Assembly (NCBI GenBank): GCA_019057795.1
Contig: JAHLWS010000065.1
Span: 1-64,000 of the forward strand
Length of the DNA stretch: 64,000 nt
Direction of reading: 5' to 3'
Source: Promethearchaeota archaeon
GTDB taxonomy: Archaea > Asgardarchaeota > Lokiarchaeia > Sigyniarchaeales > SOKP01
Below, in pieces: positions 17,487 to 27,345 of this stretch (its first letter is position 1; the number at the start of each line of letters is the position of its first letter). The translations under genes and the position numbers were made by a program. The notes below the pieces were generated by a model. The model had not been told where the DNA came from, searched no databases, and saw only the letters and a program-made list of their open reading frames with translations.

Positions 17487-19511
17487 ATGCCTCTAAATTT
17501 TGGGTTTAATAGAAAGGAAACGAAAAATGTGTGTCTTGTTTTTATTACATTAATTTTAATTTTGTTAGCAGCGAATTTTATAACAAATTTTATTAGTACA
17601 TCAAAGCAAAATTACGAACCGTCTTTTTCGATATCAGATAATGGTGTTAGTTTTGACATATTAGATTTTTGGGAAACTGAAATTGAGAGAGTAAATAATA
17701 CACCATTAAATATTGTTTTTGGCGAGAATCGTACCATAGAGCATGTTAACCCCATTTCTAACAAAATATTTAAATTCAAAGCCCAAGATATTAATTTTAC
17801 TTCACCAAATTGGGTTGGAGCACTGCAACAGAACATAACATTACGAGGTATTATACTTTATCCCAAAATTATTAAAAGTTCTAATCCAGGATGTTTATGC
17901 ATGCACGGTTTGAATGCAGAAATTGAAGATGCGTTTGAATTGGCGATTCCATATTTAGAAAAAGGTTTTGTAGTCTTATGCCATTCGCACCCAGGTCACG
18001 GCAATTCTGAAGGGGCTGAACCAGAACCAAATAACATTTTTTATACTGGAGCCTATAACGAATCAGCACATTTCTATCTAACTTTATGTGGGGCAATACA
18101 AGGATTAAGAGTGCTTGAAAATCTTTCATTTGTAAATAATTCTCAAATAATGGTTACAGGCAAGTCTTATGGCGGATTAAACGCTATGTGGCTCGCAAGT
18201 ATTGCGGGGGAAAGAATTGCGGGGATTTTAGCTTATATTTCGATTGGAGACATCGCTAAAAACTTACAGTATCCAGATAAATTAATTTTTTGGATTCTAG
18301 GGAAAAGTGCCGAAGAAATATCTGGTTCTTATTTAACAAACCAGCTTTTAAGGTTTGACCCAATATTCTACTTAAAATCTTCTAAACTTCCTCCGATCAT
18401 GTGGCAAATAGGAACAAACGACGATTTCTTTCATTATAGCTCAATTAAAAGCACTTATGAAACTGTCCGGCACTATAAGAAATTTCTTCAGATTTTTCCT
18501 AACGACCATCACGGTTTTCCAAGATTTGAAAATTCAACAAAATTTTTCATCGATTATATACTTAACAACGGTTCTGCTCCGCCTAAAATTAACATCAATA
18601 GCGATCGTAAGAATTATGGTTTACTTGGGGATAGTTTAAAAATTTCTTTAAGAGTAAATTCAACGGTGGAAATCGATTCGGTTCAAATCGTTTACAAATA
18701 TATAGATATAGTTGGATTTGTTTGGCAAAGGTTTAATCTTCAAAAAACGGGTGTAAACAATTGGGAAGGAGAACTAAATCCTGCAATAGTTAATTCACGG
18801 CTAGATTATTACATCATCGTAAATTTAAAAAATAAGAGTGATGTATGGTTTTCTTCTAATATTTTCTCGGTTGGAGTAATGATCAGTAATTACACAATCC
18901 CATTCGTAATTCTAATTTCATTTTTTATTATTGTTCCTTTCGCGTTATCAATCTGGAGAAAGTTTAACAAAATTTCAGAATCAGATATTGAGGATAAACT
19001 CGTCGCGAAACGGTGGTTACTTATTGAAGTCGTTTTAATATTTATCTTAGATTTGATTTATTACTTTGCTCTTATAATGCCTTGGATGGTATACGAAAGC
19101 GGAGGGGTTACTCTTTCGCATATATATTTCTTTAACAATTTATACACTTTGGAAACATTTTTTGGCGAAATAGCATCTCTATTAACAATTATCTTTTTTA
19201 TATCAGCTATAATTAACTCGAATTTAAACTTCATTAGCCCAATGAGTTCCGCTATACTTAAATTAATATATCCGACTATTGGGTTAATTTTTATTTGCGT
19301 AATGCCAATTCTTTCTGGTGTACTAGACCCTTCAAAGTTAATATCCAATTTTGGATTAATATTTCCTGGAGTCGGTCCTTTTTTAATGATAATTTCGGCA
19401 ATATCTCTGTTTTTTGTTGGTAATTGGGAAAGAAAGAACAAAATTAGAATTGGATTAAAAAAGAGGAATGAACGCTGGGAATCGTTAAAGCTAAGATTTA
19501 AATGGAATTAA
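17487..19511 (+). CDS. Alpha/beta hydrolase fused to a five-helix membrane domain
   Basis: 674 residues. An N-terminal membrane helix (about 17-38) anchors an external alpha/beta hydrolase: the oxyanion region CMHGLNAE, nucleophile Ser227 in GKSYGG, and a late DHHGF that offers the catalytic His. After a beta-rich linker (about 370-460) come five hydrophobic helices (about 470-670). It probably cleaves peptides or esters at the cell surface; S9-like peptidase or acetyl-xylan-esterase-like functions are both possible. The membrane tail is unusual for this family. It stands alone and diverges from MoxR. Confidence 0.7.
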   Translation: MPLNFGFNRKETKNVCLVFITLILILLAANFITNFISTSKQNYEPSFSISDNGVSFDILDFWETEIERVNNTPLNIVFGENRTIEHVNPISNKIFKFKAQDINFTSPNWVGALQQNITLRGIILYPKIIKSSNPGCLCMHGLNAEIEDAFELAIPYLEKGFVVLCHSHPGHGNSEGAEPEPNNIFYTGAYNESAHFYLTLCGAIQGLRVLENLSFVNNSQIMVTGKSYGGLNAMWLASIAGERIAGILAYISIGDIAKNLQYPDKLIFWILGKSAEEISGSYLTNQLLRFDPIFYLKSSKLPPIMWQIGTNDDFFHYSSIKSTYETVRHYKKFLQIFPNDHHGFPRFENSTKFFIDYILNNGSAPPKININSDRKNYGLLGDSLKISLRVNSTVEIDSVQIVYKYIDIVGFVWQRFNLQKTGVNNWEGELNPAIVNSRLDYYIIVNLKNKSDVWFSSNIFSVGVMISNYTIPFVILISFFIIVPFALSIWRKFNKISESDIEDKLVAKRWLLIEVVLIFILDLIYYFALIMPWMVYESGGVTLSHIYFFNNLYTLETFFGEIASLLTIIFFISAIINSNLNFISPMSSAILKLIYPTIGLIFICVMPILSGVLDPSKLISNFGLIFPGVGPFLMIISAISLFFVGNWERKNKIRIGLKKRNERWESLKLRFKWN

Positions 19512-19694
19512 CCTCGTTTTATGGATATAGTTTTGTGATCATATTTTCTCTAATGCACTATCAGATACTTACTATAAAGATTTTGAACTATTTATGAACC
19601 TAAAGCATAATCTTTTTTAACTTAAATGGTTTAGTGAAGTTTACTTTTAATCTAAAAACAATTTAATTTCACAAAATAATATAAGGTATTAAAA

Positions 19695-20216
19695 ATGGGA
19701 AAATCATCAGGAGTGGCATTAGCCTTTATAAGTTTGCTTATTGGGGCAGGAGGATTAGGAATTGGAGCGTATAGTTACTTTACATTTGGTACGCGAATTG
19801 CCGATTTAGAAGAGAGGTCTATTAAGGGTATATGGTACGAAGAATCTTTGGAAGATTGGTCTCCAACCGTCATAGATACAAATGAAACGATACCTAATCT
19901 TTCCATTACTTTTCAAGTAAAAGAAGGCGAATCTGTTTATTTTTTATTTATATCTAGAGCAATTATTTATCCCTATTCTGGTCATACATATTTACGTTTT
20001 ACTTTCAGTATTGATGGTACAATTTTATATGCGCCCTTTACCATAGCAGGTGGTTTGGATGTAGACGAATGGTATTCATATATTCCTGTTGCTCTTCAAT
20101 ACTCGACAGATTCTTTAGCAGCAGGTAACCATACTGTCTCTGTTATCGGATTGAAAACTATTAGTTCAAATCTTATTCGCCAAAGTACTTTATTAGTTCA
20201 AACGTACATACCATAG
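19695..20216 (+). CDS. Membrane-anchored extracellular protein of unknown function
   Basis: 173 residues. An N-terminal hydrophobic helix (about 8-30, LAFISLLIGAGGLGIGAYSY) and then a beta-rich domain with alternating strands (LSITFQVKEGESVYFLFIS, YLRFTFSIDG, NHTVSVIGLK) suggest a surface-displayed beta sandwich. I do not recognise the family. It ends in TAG, with TAA six codons on. It follows the hydrolase gene by 184 bp and converges on the moeA gene. Confidence 0.6.
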   Translation: MGKSSGVALAFISLLIGAGGLGIGAYSYFTFGTRIADLEERSIKGIWYEESLEDWSPTVIDTNETIPNLSITFQVKEGESVYFLFISRAIIYPYSGHTYLRFTFSIDGTILYAPFTIAGGLDVDEWYSYIPVALQYSTDSLAAGNHTVSVIGLKTISSNLIRQSTLLVQTYIP

Positions 20217-20237
20217 AATTTAAGAAATCTTATTTAA

Positions 20238-20268
20238 CCTTTTTTTTTTTATTTTTATTTTTTATATA
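20238..20268 (+). terminator. T-rich terminator between convergent genes
   Basis: Three successive T-runs in the short gap between the rightward surface-protein gene and the leftward moeA. It fits oligo-T termination of the rightward transcript. Confidence 0.45.
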
Positions 20269-20282
20269 AAAATCCATTCATT

Positions 20283-21536
20283 TTAAGGATGCAAATATAC
20301 CAACACTTTTTCTCCTTTTTTCAATCCTTCTTTATCTTCTGATATTTCTACAATCCCATCAGACTGAGTTAATGAGCTTATGATTCCAGAGCCTTTTAAT
20401 CTAACTGGGAGAGCAAGAAAATGATTTTCTTTCTTTTCAAGTTTAACTCTCAAGAAATGTCTATATCCCATTCGCGAGACAGGTACATCTTTACTAATGG
20501 TTGCTATGATTTCTACTCTAGGATCTATGTTCATGCATCCTAACATCTTCTTGATGGTGGTTCCAACAATTAATAAAAAACAAATATACGCTGCTACAGG
20601 AGTACCGGGTAGGCAAAAAACTAACGATTGATCCATTAATCCAATTAATACAGGTGAACCGGGTCGCATCGCAATTCCATGAACCAACACCTCACCGTTT
20701 TTATGCATTATTTCGGGTAAGAAGTCTTTAGTTCCCACCGATGTTCCCCCCGTAAATATAATAATTTTAGAGTCTGCAGAAGATTTAATTAATTTATTTC
20801 TAATTTCGTCTTTACTGTCTTTAAGATTTAATTCTCTTACCACGCTTCCTCCATATGTTTCTACAAGACTTGATACCATTGGACTATTTGAATTATAGAT
20901 TTTATTTGGTGGAAGGGGATTACCTACTTCAATTAATTCGTCTCCTACAGCGAAAACACTAACTTTGGGTTTTGTTTTTATTTTGACATGTTTAATCCCT
21001 AATGAAGACAAAAGAGCGATGTGAGAAGCTTTAATTGTAATACCAGATCTTAATATTTCTGTTCCTCGAGGAATATCTTCGCCTCTTTTAGAAATATTTT
21101 TTCCCGGAACTATTGATGTATAAAGAGAAACTTTATCGCCATCAATATCAGTATCTTCTATTTTAATAACGGAATCAGAGCCTTGTGGTATTGCAGCTCC
21201 AGTGGATATTCTAACAGCTTCTCCAGATGTGAGAACAAGATCAGTATGTTCTCCAATCTCAACTGTTCCAATTTTCTTTATTACTTTTGGATTGCTAGGA
21301 GATGCACTAAATGTGTCTTCCGCTTTAACAGCGTATCCATCCATAGCAGATCTATTAAAAGGGGGAATATCGAGTTCACTGATAATATCAGTCGCTAATA
21401 CTCGGTTTAATGCTTTAGATGTTTCTACTTCATCAAGAGAAGCTGGTGTGATATAAGCTTGCATCTTTTTTAGAGCATCATCTAATAAAGTTAATCTCGA
21501 AAAACCAATTTTGTTTAAATTTTTCAGAATGCTCAC
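20283..21536 (-). CDS. moeA: Molybdopterin molybdenumtransferase MoeA (copy 1)
   Basis: 417-residue MoeA, which inserts molybdate or tungstate into adenylated molybdopterin. It has the N-terminal IPPFNRSAMDGYAVKAEDT, the GAAIPQGSDSVIKIEDT block, the MoCF fold with FTGGTSVGTKDFLPE and the PGSPVLIGLMDQ loop, and the C-terminal domain IV. The GTG start (21536) overlaps the TGA stop of moaB. It is the last gene of the cofactor set and resembles but clearly differs from copy 2; archaea often keep two, possibly for Mo and W. Confidence 0.9.
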   Translation of the reverse strand: MSILKNLNKIGFSRLTLLDDALKKMQAYITPASLDEVETSKALNRVLATDIISELDIPPFNRSAMDGYAVKAEDTFSASPSNPKVIKKIGTVEIGEHTDLVLTSGEAVRISTGAAIPQGSDSVIKIEDTDIDGDKVSLYTSIVPGKNISKRGEDIPRGTEILRSGITIKASHIALLSSLGIKHVKIKTKPKVSVFAVGDELIEVGNPLPPNKIYNSNSPMVSSLVETYGGSVVRELNLKDSKDEIRNKLIKSSADSKIIIFTGGTSVGTKDFLPEIMHKNGEVLVHGIAMRPGSPVLIGLMDQSLVFCLPGTPVAAYICFLLIVGTTIKKMLGCMNIDPRVEIIATISKDVPVSRMGYRHFLRVKLEKKENHFLALPVRLKGSGIISSLTQSDGIVEISEDKEGLKKGEKVLVYLHP

Positions 21537-22069
21537 TCTTTTTTATTTATCATATAAATCATATGCTTGATTTCGGGCAAAATTATTTCATTTAAAGCTA
21601 ATTTTACAGCATTAGGAGATCCTGGAAGTAAAAATACTGCTTTATTTTTGATTTTACCTGCTATTGCGCGTGATAACATCGCCGATGTACCAATATCTTT
21701 GTAAGAGAGATATCGGAATAATTCTCCGAAACCATCTATAGTTTTTTCTAATAAAGGTTGAATTGCTTCGTACGTTACATCTTTAGGTGTTAATCCTGTC
21801 CCTCCACTAAATACGATGGCGTGTAGGGAAGAATCACTTAATAATCTTTCTAACATTTCTACGATTTGAACTTGGCTATCGGACACTATCTCTGAATATG
21901 TTAGGAATACTCTAGGATTTTGACCTAAAATTTGTTGTACCAAAGGAATCGTCTTATCTGAGCTACTTTCTTTTTCTTTTAACTCATTAAATTTGGATGT
22001 GCTTACGATAACTAAGGCAAGGTTAACAATATCAGGTCCTTTTTTCTTATGTTGTTCATGAACTTTCAT
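21533..22069 (-). CDS. moaB: Molybdopterin adenylyltransferase, MoaB/MogA family
   Basis: 178-residue single MoCF domain. The key loops are VFSGGTGLTPKDVTYEAIQP and LPGSPNAVKLAL, which bind and adenylate molybdopterin ahead of metal insertion by MoeA. Archaea use MoaB for this step. The gene overlaps both neighbours (one base with the upstream moeA and four with the downstream one), a tight operon. Confidence 0.9.
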   Translation of the reverse strand: MKVHEQHKKKGPDIVNLALVIVSTSKFNELKEKESSSDKTIPLVQQILGQNPRVFLTYSEIVSDSQVQIVEMLERLLSDSSLHAIVFSGGTGLTPKDVTYEAIQPLLEKTIDGFGELFRYLSYKDIGTSAMLSRAIAGKIKNKAVFLLPGSPNAVKLALNEIILPEIKHMIYMINKKE

Positions 22070-23295
22070 TAAAAAAAATACACCCGTTTTTTTTCTCCTT
22101 TTTCAATTAGTGACTCTAATTCATCGATTTCAACATAACCATCCGCATAAAACATAGTGCTAATAGCTTCAGAACCTGTTTTTATTGGAAAAATCTTTTT
22201 AACACCATCCACATCTTGAATTTTTACAGTTTTGAATTCGTGACGACCGATCGTGCTGTATATTCTTTCTCCAACTTCGAATAGCTTAGAATAAGATTCT
22301 TTTAAAGGATAACCAGAATTTTTTCTAAGAAAATTATCGATAAAAACATAAAAACAACTTAATGCTGAAGTTGGGTATCCTGGTAGTATAAAAATCATCT
22401 TGTTTCCAAACTTGGTAAAAATTATTGGCTTACCAGGTTTAATTCTTACACCATGCACCAGAATTTCTATATCATTGTATTGTTCTAAAACTTTAGGTCC
22501 CAAATCCCCCTCACCTTTAGAAGTTCCGCCAGAAAGAATAACAATGTCAGAATATTTCAAAACATCGTCAATTACACACTTCATTTCATTAAAATCGTCC
22601 ATTAGAATTCCATAGAATTCCACTGACGCTCCTGTGTTTTCAATCGCTTTTTTCAATATTATAGAATTTACATCGTAAATTTTCCCAATTTCTAATTCTA
22701 CAACATTATCGCTGACGAGCTCGTTTCCAGTACTCATGAGCCCTACCCTTAGTTTCTTGTAAACGGGCACTTCCCTAATTCCACATGAAGCTAGAATTCC
22801 GAGAGTTGCTAAATCGATTAATCGATCTTTTTTAACGATAATTTGTTCTTTTTGAATATCATGCCCAATTTTTATTATATATGTTCCAGGAGTTATAGCT
22901 TTTGAAATTAGAATCTTTTCTTCAATTCTTTCAGTAAATTCAACCATTACTACACTATCAGCGTTTTCCGGAATGGCTGCACCCGTTGCAACGTACGAAC
23001 ATTGACCTCTGGATATTTTTTTTTGAGGTTTCTCTCCCGCAGGAATTGTTTCGATTAATTCGAATTCTATGAGGTTGTCTTCTTCAGCAAGAAAAGTATC
23101 CTCAGCAATAACAGCATAACCGTCCATTCTTGATTTACGGAAATGAGGGACATCGATAGGACTTATAATGTCTCTGAACAATACCCTATTATAGGCTTCT
23201 TCAAGGAGGATGATTTCTTCTTTAATTTTTATCTTTGGTATAGCGCTTAATATCTCTTTAAATTCTTCTACTTTAATTGTTTGTAAAAATTTCAT
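22069..23295 (-). CDS. moeA: Molybdopterin molybdenumtransferase MoeA (copy 2)
   Basis: 408-residue second MoeA paralogue. It has VPHFRKSRMDGYAVIAEDT, GAAIPENADSVVMVEFT, ILSGGTSKGEGDLGPK and GKPIIFTKFGNK in the expected order. Differences from copy 1 in the MoCF loop (SKGEGDLGP against SVGTKDFLPE) may reflect metal preference; this is inference. It lies 33 bp downstream of moaE and ends on the moaB start. Confidence 0.88.
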   Translation of the reverse strand: MKFLQTIKVEEFKEILSAIPKIKIKEEIILLEEAYNRVLFRDIISPIDVPHFRKSRMDGYAVIAEDTFLAEEDNLIEFELIETIPAGEKPQKKISRGQCSYVATGAAIPENADSVVMVEFTERIEEKILISKAITPGTYIIKIGHDIQKEQIIVKKDRLIDLATLGILASCGIREVPVYKKLRVGLMSTGNELVSDNVVELEIGKIYDVNSIILKKAIENTGASVEFYGILMDDFNEMKCVIDDVLKYSDIVILSGGTSKGEGDLGPKVLEQYNDIEILVHGVRIKPGKPIIFTKFGNKMIFILPGYPTSALSCFYVFIDNFLRKNSGYPLKESYSKLFEVGERIYSTIGRHEFKTVKIQDVDGVKKIFPIKTGSEAISTMFYADGYVEIDELESLIEKGEKKRVYFF

Positions 23296-23327
23296 TTGAA
23301 GATATCCTAATAATGATTATTTTTAAT

Positions 23328-23777
23328 TTAATGAACCCATTCTGAAGTTCCATCTAAAAAAACTTCTTTCTTCCAGACGGCTATTTCTTTTTTATATTTT
23401 TCTACAGCGAGTCTTAAAGCTTTGAATCCTTCTTCTCTATGAGAAGATGTGACTATAACATGAACTAATTCGTCTTTTATGTCAAAAACTCCTTTGAAAT
23501 GAATTATGATGACATCAACTATTCCGGGTATTTCTTTTATTTCCTTACATATTTTGTTAATGCTTTTATTTGCAAGCTCTTCATAGGCATCAATTTCTAA
23601 ATTGCGAATTAGTTTGCCATCCTTGGAATCTTTTCTTACAATTCCTGTGAAGGTTAGAATCGAACCAGCATCTTTAATTTTAGGATGGTTTTTTAGTGAA
23701 AATATGATATTACTTAAGTTAATTTCATCTTTTTCATAGATACCAGATTTAACTTGAGTAAAGTTATTATTATCCAC
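23328..23777 (-). CDS. moaE: Molybdopterin synthase large subunit MoaE
   Basis: 149-residue MoaE, which with thiocarboxylated MoaD adds the dithiolene to precursor Z. It shows GSILTFTGIVRKDSKDG, the long helix ending IVTSSHREEGFKALR, and the C-terminal IAVWKKEVFLDGTSEWV with the catalytic lysines. The first 15 residues are an extra, variable tail. It follows moaD by five bases. Confidence 0.92.
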   Translation of the reverse strand: MDNNNFTQVKSGIYEKDEINLSNIIFSLKNHPKIKDAGSILTFTGIVRKDSKDGKLIRNLEIDAYEELANKSINKICKEIKEIPGIVDVIIIHFKGVFDIKDELVHVIVTSSHREEGFKALRLAVEKYKKEIAVWKKEVFLDGTSEWVH

Positions 23778-23782
23778 TTTAG

Positions 23783-24064
23783 TTAACCCCCCGCAAAGGG
23801 TAATAAAAAAGCTACTTTATCTCCATCTATCAACTTCTTTATTCCTTTGTTTTTATCTGTGATCAATTTATCGTTTATGACGATAGAGATATTTCCCTTC
23901 AAATTTTTTATTTCGTCGTCCCATATTAGATTTTTTATTGGATTATACTTGCTAAAGATCTTTGAAGTAAGTCCTTCAATAGTGTTTTCCTTTAATTCTA
24001 AAAACTCCCTATCTTTTCCGGTTATATCCTTAAAATCAGCAAAGTAAAGTATTTCGACTTTCAT
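23783..24064 (-). CDS. moaD: Molybdopterin synthase sulfur carrier MoaD
   Basis: 93-residue ubiquitin-fold carrier ending in LLPFAGG; the terminal Gly-Gly is thiocarboxylated and donates sulfur. The N-terminal strand KVEILYFADFKDITG and the internal NGSISI-type strand (GNISIVINDKLI) fit. It sits between moaA and moaE, its enzyme partner. No MoeB-like activating enzyme is in this window, so activation must come from elsewhere. Confidence 0.9.
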   Translation of the reverse strand: MKVEILYFADFKDITGKDREFLELKENTIEGLTSKIFSKYNPIKNLIWDDEIKNLKGNISIVINDKLITDKNKGIKKLIDGDKVAFLLPFAGG

Positions 24065-24087
24065 TATCGTGATATCTAAAATTTTAG

Positions 24088-25008
24088 TTAATAATAAGGT
24101 TCTCTGGTATCTACAACTTGTTTAACGATTTTTTCATACATAGATAGTGTGTGATTATTCTTCAATGCCTCTTTAATGTTTGTACCTAAATCAGACCGAA
24201 ACAGACAACCAAACAGATTTCCATCGCAGCCAACTCTTAATTTTGTGCATCCCATACAAAATTCATGCCCGGGAGTAATAGTTTCAACTTTTGCTGAGTT
24301 TGGTAGTGTAAACACCTTTCGGTTTTGCATATTGCCCCTTACTTCTATATTTGTTGCTTTTCTTTCAAATTCTTCTATTAAGGGCGTTACATCGAAATAA
24401 TACTTTTTATAAAATCCATTATCTTGACTGATTGATCTAGACACTTTATGTAATTCAATTAATTGCAAAATAAACTCATTTTCAGCACAAAAATTAATCA
24501 AATCATCTACTTCCTGATCATTTATGCCTTTAAGGACTACGTAATTCAATTTAATAGGAGTAAGTCCTACTTCTTTTGCTCTCATCAATCCTTTTAGAAC
24601 TGTTTCTAAGGAATCAGACCCATATATCTTCTTATAAATACCTGGTTTTAATGTTCCTAACGATACATTAACACGGTTTAAACCAGCATCATGAAGGTCT
24701 TGAGCTTTTTCAATTAAATAAAAACCGTTTGTTGTCATAGATATATCTTTGTAAAGTTGCAGATCAGAAACATTTCTAATAATCTCGACTATTTCTTCTC
24801 TGAGTAAAGGCTCTCCGCCAGTAAATTTAATTTTGGTTACTTTTAATATTTGTGCTAATATCCTACAAAGTTGAGTAATTTCATTAACGCTTAGGTCCGT
24901 CGTTTTGGGAATGAAACCTTCTCGATCGCAGTAAATGCAATTGTAATTACAATCAGAAGTGACCGAAAATCTAATGTGCTTTATTTCTCTGTTGCAATTG
25001 TCTTTCAT
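24088..25008 (-). CDS. moaA: GTP 3',8-cyclase MoaA (radical SAM)
   Basis: 306-residue radical SAM enzyme that starts molybdopterin synthesis from GTP. The N-terminal SAM cluster motif is CNYNCIYC, followed by KFTGGEPLLRE. The C-terminal second 4Fe-4S cluster motif is FCMGCTKLRVGCDGNLFGC. It lacks the bacterial C-terminal GG extension, as usual in archaea. It is adjacent to moaC, which acts on its product. Confidence 0.93.
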   Translation of the reverse strand: MKDNCNREIKHIRFSVTSDCNYNCIYCDREGFIPKTTDLSVNEITQLCRILAQILKVTKIKFTGGEPLLREEIVEIIRNVSDLQLYKDISMTTNGFYLIEKAQDLHDAGLNRVNVSLGTLKPGIYKKIYGSDSLETVLKGLMRAKEVGLTPIKLNYVVLKGINDQEVDDLINFCAENEFILQLIELHKVSRSISQDNGFYKKYYFDVTPLIEEFERKATNIEVRGNMQNRKVFTLPNSAKVETITPGHEFCMGCTKLRVGCDGNLFGCLFRSDLGTNIKEALKNNHTLSMYEKIVKQVVDTREPYY

Positions 25009-25017
25009 AATATTTTC

Positions 25018-25449
25018 TTACATTTTTTTTATTTTTTCATCAACTTTCACTTCATTAATAACTGTTATCGGATACTGTCCTTTACTATCTTTCTCATACA
25101 TCTTTACAACATCCCAAATATTTAATAATGCAATGTTAACACCCATGAGAGCTTCCATTTCTACTCCAGTTTTTGAAATGCTTTTGACAGTACATGTCAC
25201 TTTAATAATATTATCGCCTTCATAATTAAAATCAATAACAACATTACTTATAGGAATTGGGTGACATAATGGAATTAAATCAGGAACTTTTTTAACGGCA
25301 TTAATCGCTGCGATTTTTGCAATTGTAAAAACATCCCCTTTTTTAACATTTTTATTTTTAATCCGTTCAATTGTTTCTTTCTTTAGATAGATTTTCCCAG
25401 ATGCTGTTGCTATTCTTAATATTGACTTTTTTTCTGAAATATCAATCAT
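25018..25449 (-). CDS. moaC: Cyclic pyranopterin monophosphate synthase MoaC
   Basis: 143-residue MoaC, which turns the MoaA product into precursor Z. Diagnostic blocks are LIPLCHPIPISNVVIDF and the KTGVEMEALMGVNIALL helix; the conserved Lys lies near residue 125 in KDSKGQYPI. It is the first cofactor gene after the transporter, 90 bp downstream of tupC. Confidence 0.93.
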   Translation of the reverse strand: MIDISEKKSILRIATASGKIYLKKETIERIKNKNVKKGDVFTIAKIAAINAVKKVPDLIPLCHPIPISNVVIDFNYEGDNIIKVTCTVKSISKTGVEMEALMGVNIALLNIWDVVKMYEKDSKGQYPITVINEVKVDEKIKKM

Positions 25450-25538
25450 TTTTTCATAAGGAACTTTTTTTTTTCGTTTTTTTCGTTTTCATTTCTCATA
25501 CATATCGATAAATTTCGCTATTATTAAAAAATTTAGGA

Positions 25539-26642
25539 TTATAGGAGTTTAACATCAGTCGCCTTGAAATTGATATAAACTTCTTTTCCAAATTTAATAC
25601 CTAATTTTTGTTGAGATAATTTTGTAACGCTTACTAAAAATCTTTCTGAATTAGTTTTAATAATAACATGGATTAAATTACCAAGATCTCGAATTTCATC
25701 AACTTTACCTTTAAATAAATTCAATGAGCTAACATTTTGAGGTGGATTTTTAGCGAGAATAATACTCTCAGGATGGATACAAACTTTCACTTTTCCTTCT
25801 TTTTGATCCGATGAAGTGATAACAATATCATTTATTTTTATTTGATTAAGATTTGATGTTGGATCTACTTGGGCGTTACCTGAAAAAATATTTTCGTAAC
25901 CTACAAAATATGCTGTGAATTCATCTTTAGGAGATTGAAATATTATGCTTGGAGAATTAATTTGATTAATTTTCCCTTGATTTAAAACCGCTATTCTATC
26001 CGCTAACTTTATTGCTTCATATCGATCGTGAGTGCTTATTATGATTGTTTTTTCTTTATCTTGTTTGATTAATTTAATAAAACTATCTAGAATTTTAATG
26101 TTGATTGGATCCAAATTTGCTGAAACCTCATCAAGTAAGTAAATTTCCGGGTTGATTATAAAATTCATAGCGATTACAACTCTCTGCATTTCTCCTCCTG
26201 ATAATGTTCTAGCGTTTTTGTTTTCCATACCAGAGAGTCCTACGGATTCAATTATTTCTTCTACTAGATGTTTGTACTGTTTATATTGCAAACCTCTAAC
26301 TTTCAATCCATAAGCGATATTGTCAAAAACCGAAGCAGCTCTTACTAAGGGTTTTTGCCTTACGAATGATAATTTTCTTCGATATAGTGTTTTTTCTTTT
26401 CTTGATAAATTTGTTATCTCTTTACCTAAATATCTTATTTCCCCTTTCGTTGGAGATTCAAGTAAGCCTAAAATTCTCAATAAAGTGGTCTTCCCACTTC
26501 CATTTGGGCCGATTATGGCAAAAGTTTCTCCCTTATTAATTGAAAAATTAATATTTGATAGTACTGAGATTACATTACCATCTTTTTTATAGTAATCTTT
26601 TGAGAGGTTTTTAACCTCAAGAAGGCTCATTCTATTTATCAC
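25539..26642 (-). CDS. tupC: Tungstate ABC transporter ATP-binding protein
   Basis: 367-residue ABC ATPase: Walker A GPNGSGKTTLLRIL, signature LSGGEMQRVVIAMN, Walker B IYLLDEVSANLDP, and H-loop STHDRYEA. Residues about 245-367 form a TOBE-like regulatory tail, which in Mo/W transporters can bind the oxyanion. The GTG at 26642 overlaps tupB by 11 bp; the ATG at 26630, one base after the tupB stop, is the likelier start. The substrate is assigned from tupA next door. Confidence 0.88.
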   Translation of the reverse strand: MINRMSLLEVKNLSKDYYKKDGNVISVLSNINFSINKGETFAIIGPNGSGKTTLLRILGLLESPTKGEIRYLGKEITNLSRKEKTLYRRKLSFVRQKPLVRAASVFDNIAYGLKVRGLQYKQYKHLVEEIIESVGLSGMENKNARTLSGGEMQRVVIAMNFIINPEIYLLDEVSANLDPINIKILDSFIKLIKQDKEKTIIISTHDRYEAIKLADRIAVLNQGKINQINSPSIIFQSPKDEFTAYFVGYENIFSGNAQVDPTSNLNQIKINDIVITSSDQKEGKVKVCIHPESIILAKNPPQNVSSLNLFKGKVDEIRDLGNLIHVIIKTNSERFLVSVTKLSQQKLGIKFGKEVYINFKATDVKLL

Positions 26643-27327
26643 TCCCTTGTAATCGCGTTAAACCGTAATTTAATATAAAAGCTATTGATATTAGGATAAT
26701 ACCTAACGCTATTGCCATACCAAATTCGCCCATACGCGTTTCTAATACAATTGAGGTAGTAAATGTTCTGGTTGCCCAACGAATGTTTCCACCGACGATC
26801 ATAACAGCCCCAACTTCAGATATTGCTTGACCAAAAGCTACTAGAAAACCCGCAATAATTGATTTTTTAGAATGTTTGATTAATTCCCACCAAAGTTGCC
26901 GTTCATTGGCCCCCAAAGAAAGAACCGTTTCTTTCAAGGCGGGATCTACGCTTTCTATTGCTGCCTTTCCAGTTCCAATTATGATTGGTACCGCTAAAAG
27001 AAATTGAGCGATAATCATGGCAGTCGTCGAATATAATAACCCTAGCGATCCAAATATTCCTCCAGCAGAAAGTAGTAAAAACACTATCAGTCCCATAACT
27101 ACTGGTGGAAATCCCATAAAAGTATTTATTAAATTGCTGAGAAATCTTTTTCCACGGAATTCTCTTAATCCAATGAAAGAGCCAATTGGTAAAGAAACTA
27201 AAGCTGCAAGAAACGTAGAAGTTAAAGAGACGCGAAATGAAACTTCAATCACGCTCCAGACTTCTGGATTTAAAGTAAAAATTAAAAAAATCGCTTCTAA
27301 TATTCCTTCTATAATTTCATTTGACAT
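26632..27327 (-). CDS. tupB: Tungstate ABC transporter permease
   Basis: 231-residue membrane subunit with six hydrophobic helices. The cytoplasmic loop holds the EAA-type motif (ETVLSLGANERQLWWEL, then GQAISEVGAVMIVGGN) that docks on the ATPase. The region FMGFPPVVMGLIVFLLLS is typical of TupB. It is flanked by tupA and tupC. It uses a TAG stop. Confidence 0.9.
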   Translation of the reverse strand: MSNEIIEGILEAIFLIFTLNPEVWSVIEVSFRVSLTSTFLAALVSLPIGSFIGLREFRGKRFLSNLINTFMGFPPVVMGLIVFLLLSAGGIFGSLGLLYSTTAMIIAQFLLAVPIIIGTGKAAIESVDPALKETVLSLGANERQLWWELIKHSKKSIIAGFLVAFGQAISEVGAVMIVGGNIRWATRTFTTSIVLETRMGEFGMAIALGIILISIAFILNYGLTRLQGSDK

Positions 27328-27345
27328 CTTTCTTTTGTTATCTAT

